Shown one piece after another: positions 26,552 through 35,091 of a stretch of DNA of 64,000 nucleotides. How positions within the stretch are numbered: the stretch's first letter is position 1; every line of letters starts with the position of its first letter. Source of the DNA: Devosia sp. YR412. GTDB lineage: Bacteria > Pseudomonadota > Alphaproteobacteria > Rhizobiales > Devosiaceae. The DNA lies in NCBI RefSeq assembly GCF_900110945.1, contig NZ_FOFL01000001.1, positions 124,001 through 188,000 of the forward strand, given 5' to 3'. The translations under genes and the position numbers were made by a program. The notes under the pieces are model-generated. The model was not told the DNA's origin and did no database searches. It saw only the letters and a list, made by a program, of their open reading frames with translations.

Positions 26552-27364
26552 CTATCGGCCGAAAGCGTAGATCGCGAACAAGCCCGCAATGCCCACGGCA
26601 ATGCGCCAGTAGGCGAAGGGCGCAAAGCCGTATTTGCTGACGAAGCCCAAGAGATACCGCACCACCAGCGCCCCGACCACGAAGGCGGCGGCGAAGCCGA
26701 TCGCCACATTGACCGCGATGGACGTGTCGATCAGGTCGCGGCTCTTGTAGAGGTCATAGCCAAAGGCGCCGACCATGATCGGCAGGGCGATGAAGAAGGT
26801 GAATTCGGCTGCGGCGCGCTTCGACGCGCCAAACAGCATGCCGCCCACCACGGTCGAGCCGGAACGCGACACGCCGGGCACCAGGCTCAGCATCTGGAAC
26901 AGGCCGATGATCAGCGCCACATGCCAGGGAAACTGGTAGATATCGTCATACTTTGGCTGCAGCGGCAGCCGGTCGACGATCAGCAGGATTATGCCGCCGA
27001 TAAGCAGCGTCCAGCAAATCAGCGCCGCCGATTCCCAGAGATCGCCCTGGATGAAATCGCGCAGCAAGACGCCGGCGATGACGGCGGGGAAACAGGCGAG
27101 GATCACCGACAGCGCGAACTGCCAGGCATAGGCCTTGCCGGTCAGCGCATCGCGGATCAGCAGGCCCAGTTTGGCGAAATAGACGGTGATGACGGCGAGG
27201 ATCGCCCCGAGCTGGATCAGCACGATGAAGGTGGTCTGCTGGGTCAATCCAAAGAAATGGCCGGCGAGCAGCAGGTGGCCGGTGGAGCTGACCGGCAGGA
27301 ATTCGGTAAGGCCTTCGAGGATTCCGAGGATAAGCGGCACAAAAAGACCTTGATCGGCGTTCAT
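26552..27364 (-). CDS. uppP: Undecaprenyl-diphosphatase UppP (BacA)
   Basis: A 270-residue integral membrane phosphatase that recycles undecaprenyl diphosphate to the monophosphate carrier for cell-wall synthesis. Both signature motifs are present: EGLTEFLPVSSTGH near residue 16 and PGVSRSGST near residue 165. About eight membrane segments are expected. It links functionally to the penicillin-binding protein at 63.3 kb. Confidence 0.95.
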   Translation of the reverse strand: MNADQGLFVPLILGILEGLTEFLPVSSTGHLLLAGHFFGLTQQTTFIVLIQLGAILAVITVYFAKLGLLIRDALTGKAYAWQFALSVILACFPAVIAGVLLRDFIQGDLWESAALICWTLLIGGIILLIVDRLPLQPKYDDIYQFPWHVALIIGLFQMLSLVPGVSRSGSTVVGGMLFGASKRAAAEFTFFIALPIMVGAFGYDLYKSRDLIDTSIAVNVAIGFAAAFVVGALVVRYLLGFVSKYGFAPFAYWRIAVGIAGLFAIYAFGR

Positions 27365-27479
27365 CTGATCCCCTAATTCAGTCCATTGGGCCTCAACTTT
27401 GGCAAGCTCTAGCGTGCTTCGCCCGCATCGCCAAGCTTGGCTATTGCCATGGCCTCAAAAAGAGACGAGCGTCAAAACC

Positions 27480-28157
27480 ATGCCGAGCCTCATCCATCAT
27501 CCCCTCGACCCATCGTCGCGCCTGATCCGTCTCATGTGCGCCGAATATGGCGTGCCTCTGGATATGGAAGAGATAAAGCCCTGGCTGCGCGACGAACAAC
27601 TGCTCGAAATCAACCCCGCGGCCACCCTGCCCATCCTGCTCGGCGAAAGCGACCAGCCCATCGTCGGCATCCTGGCGTCGATCCATACGGTGGAAGATCT
27701 CTATACGCCCAGCGTCGTCGCTGGGCTGATCCCGCCCGATCCCAGCCCGCGCGCCGAAATGTGGCGGCTGATCGAATGGGTCATCGTCAAGCTCAATGAC
27801 GAAGTCACTCGCTATGTGCTCGAGGAAAAGATCGTCAAGCGCGACCACAAGGGCGCGACTCCCGATCCGGCCGTGCTGCGCGTCGCCAAGGCCAATCTCA
27901 ACGAGCACATGCTCTATTTCAACTGGCTCTTCGCCACCCGCTCCTGGCTGGCCGGCGACACGCTGACGCTGGCCGATTTCGCACTGGCGGCGCATCTGTC
28001 GACGCTCGATTATCTCGGCGATATTGACTGGGGCAAGGCCGGTGAAACCCGCGACTGGTACTCCCGCATCAAGTCCCGCCCGGCCTTCCGCACCCTCCTC
28101 AACGACCGCGTCGTCGCCATGCCGCCGCAAAAGGGCTATGCTGATCTCGATTTCTGA
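27480..28157 (+). CDS. Glutathione S-transferase family protein
   Basis: A 225-residue protein. The N-terminal thioredoxin-like half (IHHPLDPSSRLIRLMCAEYG, then NPAATLPILL with the cis-Pro, and SIHTVEDLY) and the all-helical C-terminal half (LAGDTLTLADFALAAHLSTL with the conserved Asp) are typical of GSTs. I chose the ATG at 27480 because the family starts just before IHHP; the open frame reaches back to 27399. It is near uppP and queG, a common neighbourhood in this order. Confidence 0.88.
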   Translation: MPSLIHHPLDPSSRLIRLMCAEYGVPLDMEEIKPWLRDEQLLEINPAATLPILLGESDQPIVGILASIHTVEDLYTPSVVAGLIPPDPSPRAEMWRLIEWVIVKLNDEVTRYVLEEKIVKRDHKGATPDPAVLRVAKANLNEHMLYFNWLFATRSWLAGDTLTLADFALAAHLSTLDYLGDIDWGKAGETRDWYSRIKSRPAFRTLLNDRVVAMPPQKGYADLDF

Positions 28158-28170
28158 TCTTGAATTTGTA

Positions 28171-28184
28171 TATACGTTGGTATA
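28171..28184 (+). promoter_or_regulatory. Palindrome in the brnTA promoter
   Basis: TATAC-GTTG-GTATA is a 14-bp dyad 11 bp upstream of the brnT ATG in an AT-rich stretch with a likely -10 (TATAGG, 28181-28186). BrnA antitoxins repress their own operon, so this is the probable site. Confidence 0.5.
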
Positions 28185-28194
28185 GGGATTTGAG

Positions 28195-28479
28195 ATGGAC
28201 ATCGCCGGCTTTGAGTGGGACTGGGCCAACCGCGAGAAGTGTCAGAGCCATGGTGTATCGATCGCAGAAATAGAGGCGCTGTTCACGCTGCCACATTTGA
28301 TATCGCCTGATGTCAAACACTCGTTCGAAGAAGAACGATTCCTGGTGATTGGCCGCACGCACAACGAACGTCCATTGTTCGTCGTCTTTACGACAAGGCA
28401 GCTAGAGGGAAGGCTTTTGGCTCGGCCAATCAGCGCCCGCTACATGCATGCAAAGGAGTTTGAACTCTATGGGCGTTAG
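28195..28479 (+). CDS. brnT: BrnT family ribonuclease toxin
   Basis: A 94-residue protein with the BrnT opening FEWDWANREKCQSHGVSIAE, the ERFLVIGRT strand and the C-terminal LLARPISARYMHAKEFELY. BrnT is an RNase-type toxin that stalls translation and is neutralised by BrnA. It overlaps the antitoxin start by 11 bases in the usual toxin-first order. The pair sits between gst and queG, which are otherwise housekeeping-type genes. Confidence 0.88.
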   Translation: MDIAGFEWDWANREKCQSHGVSIAEIEALFTLPHLISPDVKHSFEEERFLVIGRTHNERPLFVVFTTRQLEGRLLARPISARYMHAKEFELYGR

Positions 28480-28720
28480 AAAAGTACCGCATTTCAAGAG
28501 TGACGAGGAAGCCGCTCAATTTCTGGAGCAGGATTTGTCGGATCTCGATTTTAGCCAGTTCAAGCCTTCTCCGTTCGAATATCACCCCAAGGCCGCCCAG
28601 CTCAACATGCGCATTCCCGAGGCGTTGCTGGATGCGGTGAAGAGCAAGGCCAAGGAGCAGGGCATTCCCTATACGCGCTATATCCGCCAACTGCTCGAGC
28701 ACGATATTTCCGGACGTTGA
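28469..28720 (+). CDS. brnA: BrnA family antitoxin
   Basis: An 83-residue antitoxin. The N-terminal part is acidic (DEEAAQFLEQDLSDLDFSQ) and wraps the toxin. The C-terminal part (LNMRIPEALLDAVKSKAKEQ and YTRYIRQLLEHDI) is a ribbon-helix-helix DNA-binding domain. I chose the ATG at 28469, with GGAG upstream. Its stop overlaps the TTG start of queG, coupling the module to that gene. Confidence 0.88.
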   Translation: MGVRKVPHFKSDEEAAQFLEQDLSDLDFSQFKPSPFEYHPKAAQLNMRIPEALLDAVKSKAKEQGIPYTRYIRQLLEHDISGR

Positions 28721-29841
28721 CCCTCTCTCCCGACAAGCTCGTCGCCGAGCTGAAAGCCCGTTCCACCGCGCTGGGCTTTGACTCCTTCGGCATTGCCCCC
28801 GCCGATGCGCGGCCGGATTTGCCCGACAAGCTCAATGCCGCTTTGGCTGCCGGCTGGCATGGCGACATGGACTGGATGGCCGAGACCGCCGAGCGGCGTG
28901 GCAGTCCCCAGGGCATGTGGCCCGAGGCGAAGTCGGTGATCCTGCTCGGCATCAACTACGGGCCCGAGAGTGATCCGCTGGCCATTCTGGGCGAGCGCTC
29001 GCTGGGCTCGATTTCGGTCTATGCCCGCAATCGCGATTATCACGAGATCATCAAGGGCAAGCTCAAGGAATTGGCAGGCCTCTTGGCGCGGCGCTCCGGC
29101 GAGGCGGTCAAAGTCTTTGTCGATACCGCGCCCTTGATGGAAAAGCCGCTGGCCGAGGCGGCGGGGCTGGGCTGGCAGGGCAAGCATTCGGTGTTGGTCA
29201 GTCGCGACTTCGGTTCCTGGCTGTTTCTCGGCGCCATTTTAACCTCGGCCGAGCTACCCGGGGATAGCCCGCACGAGGAAAGCTGCGGCAGCTGCACGCG
29301 CTGCCTCGATGTTTGTCCAACCAATGCCTTCCCGGCGCCCTTCCGCCTCGATGCGCGGCGGTGCCTGGCTTACCTGACGGTGGAACATAAAGGCCCGATA
29401 CCGCTGGAATTTCGCGTGCCGATGGGCAATCGCATCTATGGTTGCGACGATTGCCTCGCCGTCTGTCCCTGGAACAAGTTCGCCTCGATCAGCCGCGAGG
29501 CCAAGCTGCGCGCGCGGCCTGAATTCGAGCGGCCGCAACTGGCCGATCTGGTGCAGCTCGATGATGAGGCGTTTCGAACCCTCTTTGCCGGCTCGCCGAT
29601 CAAGCGGATCGGGCAGGGGCGCTTCCTGCGCAACGTGCTGATCGCCATCGGAAATTCTGGCAACTCCGACTTTATCCCGCTGGTCGAGGCCCGCCTCGAT
29701 GCCGAGGATGCCCTGGTGCGCGGCGCGGCAATCTGGGCGCTGCGCAAGCTCGATCCCGAGCGCGCCACCCAACTCAGCCTTGCCTATCTGCCGCGAGAAA
29801 GCGATAGCTCGGTAATGCTGGAATGGACCGGGGATATCTGA
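28717..29841 (+). CDS. queG: Epoxyqueuosine reductase QueG
   Basis: A 374-residue cobalamin and iron-sulfur enzyme that makes queuosine in tRNA wobble positions. Active-site Asp is probably D136 (VDTAPLMEK). Two 4Fe-4S clusters are formed by C190, C193, C196, C200 and C216, C243, C246, C250. A HEAT-like C-terminal region follows. The start is TTG at 28717, overlapping the brnA stop by four bases; no better start exists before the conserved N-terminus. Insertion of brnTA upstream may have created this arrangement. Confidence 0.93.
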   Translation: MTLSPDKLVAELKARSTALGFDSFGIAPADARPDLPDKLNAALAAGWHGDMDWMAETAERRGSPQGMWPEAKSVILLGINYGPESDPLAILGERSLGSISVYARNRDYHEIIKGKLKELAGLLARRSGEAVKVFVDTAPLMEKPLAEAAGLGWQGKHSVLVSRDFGSWLFLGAILTSAELPGDSPHEESCGSCTRCLDVCPTNAFPAPFRLDARRCLAYLTVEHKGPIPLEFRVPMGNRIYGCDDCLAVCPWNKFASISREAKLRARPEFERPQLADLVQLDDEAFRTLFAGSPIKRIGQGRFLRNVLIAIGNSGNSDFIPLVEARLDAEDALVRGAAIWALRKLDPERATQLSLAYLPRESDSSVMLEWTGDI

Positions 29842-30710
29842 TGCGCGCCTTCTTTTTTGGTCTCGGCTATTCGTCTCTGGCGGTGGTGCAGGCCATCCGA
29901 GTTGGTTCACACACTGTTAACATTTCGGGCACCGTTCGCACGCCAGACAAGGCCGATCGGCTAACCGATCAAGGCCTTTCGGCGCATGTTTTCGACGGTA
30001 CGGCGCCAGGCGCCACGCTGGTGCCGGACCTTCGGGCCGCCACGCACGTCATCCTCTCCATCGCACCGGGAGAAGCGGGCGATCCGGCACTGATCCAGCA
30101 CCGGGCCGATCTCGATGCGGCGGAAAACCTCGAGTGGCTCTGCTATTATTCCACGGTCGGGGTCTATGGGGATTTCGGCGGGGCGTGGATCGATGAGACG
30201 GCCCCCTTGGTGCCGCGCAATGATCGGTCCGATCGCCGCGTTGCGGCCGAACAGGCCTGGCGCGACTATGCCGCCGAACGCGGTGTCCCCCTTTGCATCC
30301 TGCGCCTTGCCGGCATATATGGCCCCGGCCGCTCGACCTTCGACAAGCTCGCCGATGGCACCGCGCGGCGGGTGATCAAGCCGGGCCAAGTGTTCAACCG
30401 CATCCACGTCGAAGACATCGGCCGCATCACTGCGCTGGCAGCGGACGCGCGGCTGGAGGGGACCCTCAACCTGGCTGACGACGAACCGGCGCCGCCGCAG
30501 GATCTGGTGACCTATGCCGCCGGGCTGATGGGCGTGGAACCGCCGCCGGAAGTGCCCTTCGAACAGGCCGAGTTCACGCCGATGCAGAAGAGCTTCTACA
30601 AGGACAACAAGCGCGTCTCCAATGCCGCCATCAAGCGGGCGCTGGGCATTGAGTTGCTCTATCCAAACTATCGCCAAAGCCTCGACGCCATCTGGGAGAC
30701 CATGCCATGA
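29841..30710 (+). CDS. NAD-dependent epimerase/SDR family protein (YeeZ-like)
   Basis: A 289-residue extended SDR. It has an N-terminal Rossmann motif (FFGLGYSSLAV), a central STVGVYGD strand and C-terminal NRIHVEDIGRIT. The catalytic YxxxK is not obvious, so it may bind substrate without the classic reaction. The start at 29841 overlaps the queG stop by one base (TGATG), and the next gene overlaps its own stop as ATGA, so the three genes form one translational unit. Confidence 0.82.
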   Translation: MRAFFFGLGYSSLAVVQAIRVGSHTVNISGTVRTPDKADRLTDQGLSAHVFDGTAPGATLVPDLRAATHVILSIAPGEAGDPALIQHRADLDAAENLEWLCYYSTVGVYGDFGGAWIDETAPLVPRNDRSDRRVAAEQAWRDYAAERGVPLCILRLAGIYGPGRSTFDKLADGTARRVIKPGQVFNRIHVEDIGRITALAADARLEGTLNLADDEPAPPQDLVTYAAGLMGVEPPPEVPFEQAEFTPMQKSFYKDNKRVSNAAIKRALGIELLYPNYRQSLDAIWETMP

Positions 30711-31363
30711 GCGCGCTTCACCCCGCTAAATCCGCGCCGCAACCGGTGGTGCTCGAAGGCCGCTTCGTGCGGCTGGAGCCGCTGGCGCAAAAGCATGCGG
30801 CCGATATTTTCGCCATTTCCACCATGCCCGGCGGCCCCGAGCGCTATCGCTGGCTGTTCAGCACGGCGCCCGAAACGCTGGCCGAGGTCGAGCAGCGCAT
30901 TGCCGACGCCGTTTGGGGCGAGAACCGCTATGTCGCCGTGGTCGATCAGGCGAGCGGCAAGGTGGTCGGCCAGCAGGGCTGGATGCGCATCCGCCCCGAA
31001 CACGGCTCGATCGAGATCGGCGGCGTCTATTGGGGCCTACCCATGGCCAAGACGCCGCTGGCCACCGAGGCGCTCTATCTCTTCGCCCGCCACGCCTTCG
31101 ACGACCTCGGCTACCGCCGGTTTGAATGGAAATGCAATGACCGCAATGAGCCCTCCAAGGCCGCCGCGACGCGCTTCGGTTTCCAGTATGAGGGCCTGTT
31201 CCGTCAGGACATGATCCTCAAGGGCGAGAGCCGTGACACGGCCTGGTTCTCGATGATCGACAAGGACTGGCCGGGTTTGCGCGCCGAATATGAGCGTTGG
31301 CTCAGCCCGGACAATTTCGACGCCGAGGGCGTGCAGAAGACCAGGCTCAACACGCGCAGCTGA
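30707..31363 (+). CDS. GNAT family N-acetyltransferase (RimJ/RimL-like)
   Basis: A 218-residue acetyltransferase. It opens with VLEGRFVRLEPL and has a central IEIGGVYWG strand, an acetyl-CoA-binding LATEALYLFARHAF and the DRNEPSKAAATRFGFQYEG segment typical of the RimJ/RimL group. The substrate may be a protein N-terminus or a small amine. It overlaps the preceding SDR stop by four bases. Confidence 0.86.
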   Translation: MSALHPAKSAPQPVVLEGRFVRLEPLAQKHAADIFAISTMPGGPERYRWLFSTAPETLAEVEQRIADAVWGENRYVAVVDQASGKVVGQQGWMRIRPEHGSIEIGGVYWGLPMAKTPLATEALYLFARHAFDDLGYRRFEWKCNDRNEPSKAAATRFGFQYEGLFRQDMILKGESRDTAWFSMIDKDWPGLRAEYERWLSPDNFDAEGVQKTRLNTRS

Positions 31364-31479
31364 CCTCCGATAAATTCCGGTTTCGAATAAATCTGCATTC
31401 CCAAGCCAGTTTGGTCTTTAACCCTTCATTAAACAGTGGTTCATTTATCGCGGGGACGAGGCAGGCACGGGGCGGGCGC

Positions 31480-31635
31480 ATGTCGTGGATACGGATCAAG
31501 ACTGAAAAAGGGCTGTGGAAAATCAAGCCGCGCTGGCAGATGCGCTGGGCCGAGCGCAACCGCAAGGTGCGGGTGTTTGACCTTGGCCTCATCGTGATTT
31601 CCTGGTGGTCCAACAAGGACCTGCAGGAACGCTAG
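31480..31635 (+). CDS. Small basic hypothetical protein
   Basis: A 51-residue ORF from the ATG at 31480, rich in Trp, Arg and Lys (WIRIKTEKGLWKIKPRWQM, ending ISWWSNKDLQER). No family is recognised. Its 3' end overlaps the converging hydrolase by four bases. The regular amphipathic composition makes it a plausible gene, but it is short. Confidence 0.4.
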   Translation: MSWIRIKTEKGLWKIKPRWQMRWAERNRKVRVFDLGLIVISWWSNKDLQER

Positions 31636-32411
31636 GGCGTAACCAGCCGCAGCACCGCATCGCGCAGCCGCACCAGATCCTCGTCGCGGCTGAGGCGATG
31701 ATCGCCATCCGGGATCAGCGTCAGCGTTACCGGATCATGCAGCATATGCGTCACCAGCTTGATGGCATGGGCCGGCGGCACGTCGGGATCCTGCCCACCC
31801 TGCAGGATGATCACCGGGCAGCCGGTCTCAATCACCGAACCAAACAACAGGTGCTGCTTGCCGTCCTCGATCAGCGCGCGGGTGATGCGATAGGGCGTAT
31901 CGGAATATTCGCTCGGCTGGTCGATATAGCCTAGGTTTTGCAGGCTGTCATGCTCGGCGGGCGTGAAGCTCGGCAGCATCAACTCATGCGTCATGTCGGG
32001 CGCTGGGGCGATCAACACGAGGCCCTTGGCCGGCGTGCCCCTGGACAGCAGTCGTCGCGCTAGCAAAAGCGCAATCCAGCCGCCCATCGACGAGCCGATG
32101 ATGATCTGCGGGCCAGAGGTCTTGGCAAACACCGCCTCGGCCTCTTCCAGCCAGCGGGAAATCGTGCCGTGGTCAAAATCGCCGCCTGACACGCCATGGC
32201 CGGAATAATCAAAGCGCGTCACCATCAGGCCCCGCTCGGCGCCCAGCGCATCGAGCGCCATGGCTTTGCTGCCCATCATGTCGGAGCGGAAGCCGCCGAG
32301 CCAGAACAGGCCGGGACCCGTGCCGGCGCGCTGTTCCACCGCGATTTCACGGCTTTCTTCGCCTTCACCGACAGTGATGCGGAACGGCTGCGGCTGTGTT
32401 ATGCTCATCAA
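31632..32411 (-). CDS. Alpha/beta hydrolase
   Basis: A 259-residue hydrolase. The nucleophile elbow is GSSMGG, an Asp lies in LQGGQDPDVPPAHA, and the catalytic His is in PDGDHRLS near the C-terminus. The oxyanion region GLFWLGGFRSDMMGSKA precedes it. Overall it resembles carboxylesterase/YheT-like proteins. The ATG at 32408 would be two codons shorter if the first Met is not used. The substrate is unknown. Confidence 0.85.
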   Translation of the reverse strand: MMSITQPQPFRITVGEGEESREIAVEQRAGTGPGLFWLGGFRSDMMGSKAMALDALGAERGLMVTRFDYSGHGVSGGDFDHGTISRWLEEAEAVFAKTSGPQIIIGSSMGGWIALLLARRLLSRGTPAKGLVLIAPAPDMTHELMLPSFTPAEHDSLQNLGYIDQPSEYSDTPYRITRALIEDGKQHLLFGSVIETGCPVIILQGGQDPDVPPAHAIKLVTHMLHDPVTLTLIPDGDHRLSRDEDLVRLRDAVLRLVTP

Positions 32412-32587
32412 ATTCTTCCCAAGGCGCCTGGCTTGTATTAGTCACACCGACGGAGTTTGCGGATCGCGGCGTTTCAATGGCGCAACCGGCTGGTTTTCTG
32501 GCCGTTTGCCTGTTGACTTATCGTTCGCGTAACACGATTTTATGGCCGATTTCACCACTTGGCTAAATTACACAAGGATCCTTTGCC

Positions 32588-33124
32588 ATTCGTCGTCCAA
32601 TGAGACCAGTCGCGCCCCAGAAAGATGGGCCGCTCTCGAACGAAGATATCACCAGCGCCGATGTTCAGCTCATCGATGCTGAAGGCGAGAACCGCGGTGT
32701 CGTGAACACGCGCGCGGCTCTCCAAGAAGCGCAGGAACAGGGGCTCGACCTCGTTCTGATCTCTCCCAACGCCGTGCCGCCGGTCGCCAAGATGCTCGAC
32801 CTCGGCCGCTTCAAATATGCCGCGCAGAAAAAAGCTGCCGAGGCCCGCAAGAAGCAGAAGGTGATCGAGGTCAAGGAAGTCCAGCTGCGTCCGAACATCG
32901 ACACGCATGACTACGAGACCAAGATGAAGGCCGTGCAGCGCTTTCTCGACGATGGCGACCGCGTCAAGGTGACGATGCGTTTCCGCGGCCGCGAAATGGC
33001 GCACCAGGAACTGGGCATGCAGCTGCTGATCAAGGTCAAGGACCAGACCGAGGCCATCGCCAAGGTCGAGAGCCAGCCCCGGTCGGAAGGCCGCCAGATG
33101 GTTATGGTCCTGGCGCCGAAGTGA
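32588..33124 (+). CDS. infC: Translation initiation factor IF-3, probable ATT start
   Basis: IF-3 of 178 residues from an ATT codon at 32588 ([15 protein letters not shown]). The ribosome site AAGGA (32574-32578) is nine bases from ATT but 21 bases from the in-frame ATG at 32600, so ATT is better placed. The N-domain ([16 protein letters not shown]) and C-domain ([20 protein letters not shown]) are complete. E. coli infC also starts at AUU, which IF-3 itself represses. rpmI and rplT, often the next genes, are absent. Confidence 0.93.
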   Translation: MRRPMRPVAPQKDGPLSNEDITSADVQLIDAEGENRGVVNTRAALQEAQEQGLDLVLISPNAVPPVAKMLDLGRFKYAAQKKAAEARKKQKVIEVKEVQLRPNIDTHDYETKMKAVQRFLDDGDRVKVTMRFRGREMAHQELGMQLLIKVKDQTEAIAKVESQPRSEGRQMVMVLAPK

Positions 33125-33150
33125 ATTCGGTTTGCTGAGCAAGAATATGG

Positions 33151-33183
33151 AAAAGGGCAGGTCCGGTGGACCTGCCCTTTTTG
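33151..33183 (+). terminator. Terminator of infC
   Basis: The perfect 14-bp stem AAAAGGGCAGGTCC / GGACCTGCCCTTTT with loop GGT is followed by a T run. A similar hairpin is found at 38517-38550. Confidence 0.9.
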
Positions 33184-33399
33184 TTTGGGGTTGGGCCTTA
33201 GCGACTGCTATCGACCCCATTGCGGTCGTTCCGACGCGGCCGATCACTTACCAAGAGCGGACAGACAGTCAGGCAGCTCAGTAGCGGACTAGGCGTGGTG
33301 GATGGGAAGCTCTGCTCTTAGCACCGGGGGACTGCCGGTGCGGCCAACCCCCGGTGAATCCCGATATGACTTGGTCGATGGCACTTATTCAGGTCACTA

Positions 33400-34278
33400 T
33401 CACGCCTGGCTTGCCCCATAGTGGGTGCGCAGGAACTCGTCCGCAGGCATTGGTTTGCGCCCGATGAGCCTTTCCAGGTCGCCCGCTTTGCCACCCCATT
33501 CTCCTGCATTGATGCCTTGCATCCAACCAAGCGCAAAGCGTGCAGCGGGCTCCGGCAGACCGGCCGCAATAAGGTGGTCGACGTAGTCCTCATCTGTGCC
33601 GGCAACATACGGCACTGTCTTGCCGCTGATATCTGACATGATTTTGGCGATGTCCGCGAAGGATAGCGCGGCATCGCCATAGAGCGTGTAGTTCTTGCCC
33701 GCGTGACCCTCTTCGCTCAAGACAATCGCATGCGCTTCTGCCAGGTCGTCACGACTGGCATATCCTGCCTTTCCCGCACCAGCCGGCGCGTGCACCCCAG
33801 TCTCCAGGGGATTGCCGCCGATATAGAAGGGGATGCTCTCGATAAAAGGCGGATGTCTGACGAGCGTGTAAGCCAGGCCGGATGCCTTCAGTTGTTCCTC
33901 AACGAACAGGTCCTGCTCGGTGATATCGGGCAAGATAAAAGCAGATTCAACGTCGTGGATGATCGGCATGTAGACGATGTGCTTGATGCCCGCTTGCCGG
34001 GCAGCGCTTATGGCATTGTTGTGCTGGGTATTGCGATCGGTGAAGGCTGTAGCGGAGACGAGCATTAGCTTTTCAACACCCTCAAATGCGCGCACCAGTC
34101 CGTCATGGTCGAAATAGTCGCCCTGGCGGATCTGTATTCCTGCGGCCGCAAGATCGTTTGCCTTGGCGGGATCACGGGCCAAGCCAACCAGGTCGCTGGC
34201 AGGGAGACGCTTCAGGAGGTGCTGGAGCGTTGCTCGGCCAATGTTGCCGGTAGCGCCAGTGACGAGGATTTTGGCCAT
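33400..34278 (-). CDS. NAD(P)H-binding quinone oxidoreductase (QorB-like, NmrA fold)
   Basis: A 292-residue atypical SDR. The nucleotide motif is VTGATGNIGRATL (start), with repeated HIVYMPIIHD and VRHPPFIESIPFYI segments. No catalytic Tyr-Lys pair is obvious, as in NmrA/QorB proteins that reduce quinones or sense NADPH. I chose the ATG at 34278 (MAKILVTGATG). It is divergent from the HxlR gene, a common pairing in which HxlR controls the reductase in response to reactive electrophiles. Confidence 0.87.
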   Translation of the reverse strand: MAKILVTGATGNIGRATLQHLLKRLPASDLVGLARDPAKANDLAAAGIQIRQGDYFDHDGLVRAFEGVEKLMLVSATAFTDRNTQHNNAISAARQAGIKHIVYMPIIHDVESAFILPDITEQDLFVEEQLKASGLAYTLVRHPPFIESIPFYIGGNPLETGVHAPAGAGKAGYASRDDLAEAHAIVLSEEGHAGKNYTLYGDAALSFADIAKIMSDISGKTVPYVAGTDEDYVDHLIAAGLPEPAARFALGWMQGINAGEWGGKAGDLERLIGRKPMPADEFLRTHYGASQA

Positions 34279-34302
34279 GATGGTGTCCTGTGTCGGAATT
34301 GC

Positions 34303-34318
34303 ACGTCGACGTCGACGT
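34303..34318. promoter_or_regulatory. 16-bp GTCGAC-repeat palindrome between qorB-like and hxlR genes
   Basis: ACGTCGACGTCGACGT is self-complementary, made of repeated GTCGAC. It lies 24 bp upstream of the qorB-like start in the divergent intergenic region. It may be a regulatory site, though simple repeats can arise by chance. Confidence 0.35.
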
Positions 34319-34394
34319 CCAGTCCTGCTAGAACGAAACATACCATCAAACCAGTACCGACTATTTTGTAAGTATCAAAATTCGGAGATTCGGA

Positions 34395-34754
34395 ATGCCC
34401 GAGACGAGGTTTCAATGCGGCATGGAAGCGGTTCTCGCCATCCTTGGCGGCAAGTGGAAACCGTTGATCGTCTACCACTTGGCCTGCGGGCCCCACCGCA
34501 CTGGTCAACTCCGAAAGCTGGTCACAAATGTGAGCGAGAAGATGCTGATCCAGCATCTGCGGGAACTGACTGATGATGGCGTTGTTCGTCGCATTGATTT
34601 CCAGACAGTGCCGCCGCATGTCGAATATGACCTGACCGAATTTGGCCAGAGCCTGACCAAAACTCTCGCCCCAATGTGCGAATGGGGCACCCGCCACATG
34701 CCCGAGGTAGCCGCGATTGTGCAAAACCGCAAACGCGCATCAGTTCCGGCATAG
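34395..34754 (+). CDS. HxlR family transcriptional regulator
   Basis: A 119-residue winged-helix regulator: an N-terminal CGMEAVLAILGGKWKPLIVY helix with Cys8, then QLRKLVTNVSEKMLIQHLRE, then the VEYDLTEFGQSL wing. HxlR proteins often use one N-terminal Cys to sense aldehydes or quinones, and this protein has that residue. It is divergent from the qorB-like gene and is its likely regulator. Confidence 0.9.
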   Translation: MPETRFQCGMEAVLAILGGKWKPLIVYHLACGPHRTGQLRKLVTNVSEKMLIQHLRELTDDGVVRRIDFQTVPPHVEYDLTEFGQSLTKTLAPMCEWGTRHMPEVAAIVQNRKRASVPA

Positions 34755-35091
34755 CGGGCAGGCTAGGGCATGCCCGCAGTCGGCATTTGGAGAGATTGCA
34801 GCCTAGGGGCGGACGCTCCGGTCCCCACCCCCGTCCCCGCCGGTATCCTGGCGCTCACACCCGGCAGTCTGATGCTGCCTCCACCTCGACCGCCCGCCTG
34901 CTGTGCTATGTTCCCAGAGGCTTCCATCGATCAGAACGGGTTATCGGTCTTCGCGTGGATTGCGGACAGGCGGGCTTGTTCGGCAATAGCGGCAAGCGAA
35001 CGTCAGGCAGGCGGCGCATTCTAGGCGCGTCGACAGGGTGACCGCCTGCTTGAGGCCGCCCTGTCGTTCATTGTGGCATTGGTACCAAAAA
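34755..35091. other. Non-coding stretch, nothing recognised
   Basis: A 337-bp gap between the hxlR gene and the SDR stop. I see short GC-rich repeats and no credible ORF, promoter or RNA. It may be remnants of lost genes. Confidence 0.5.
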
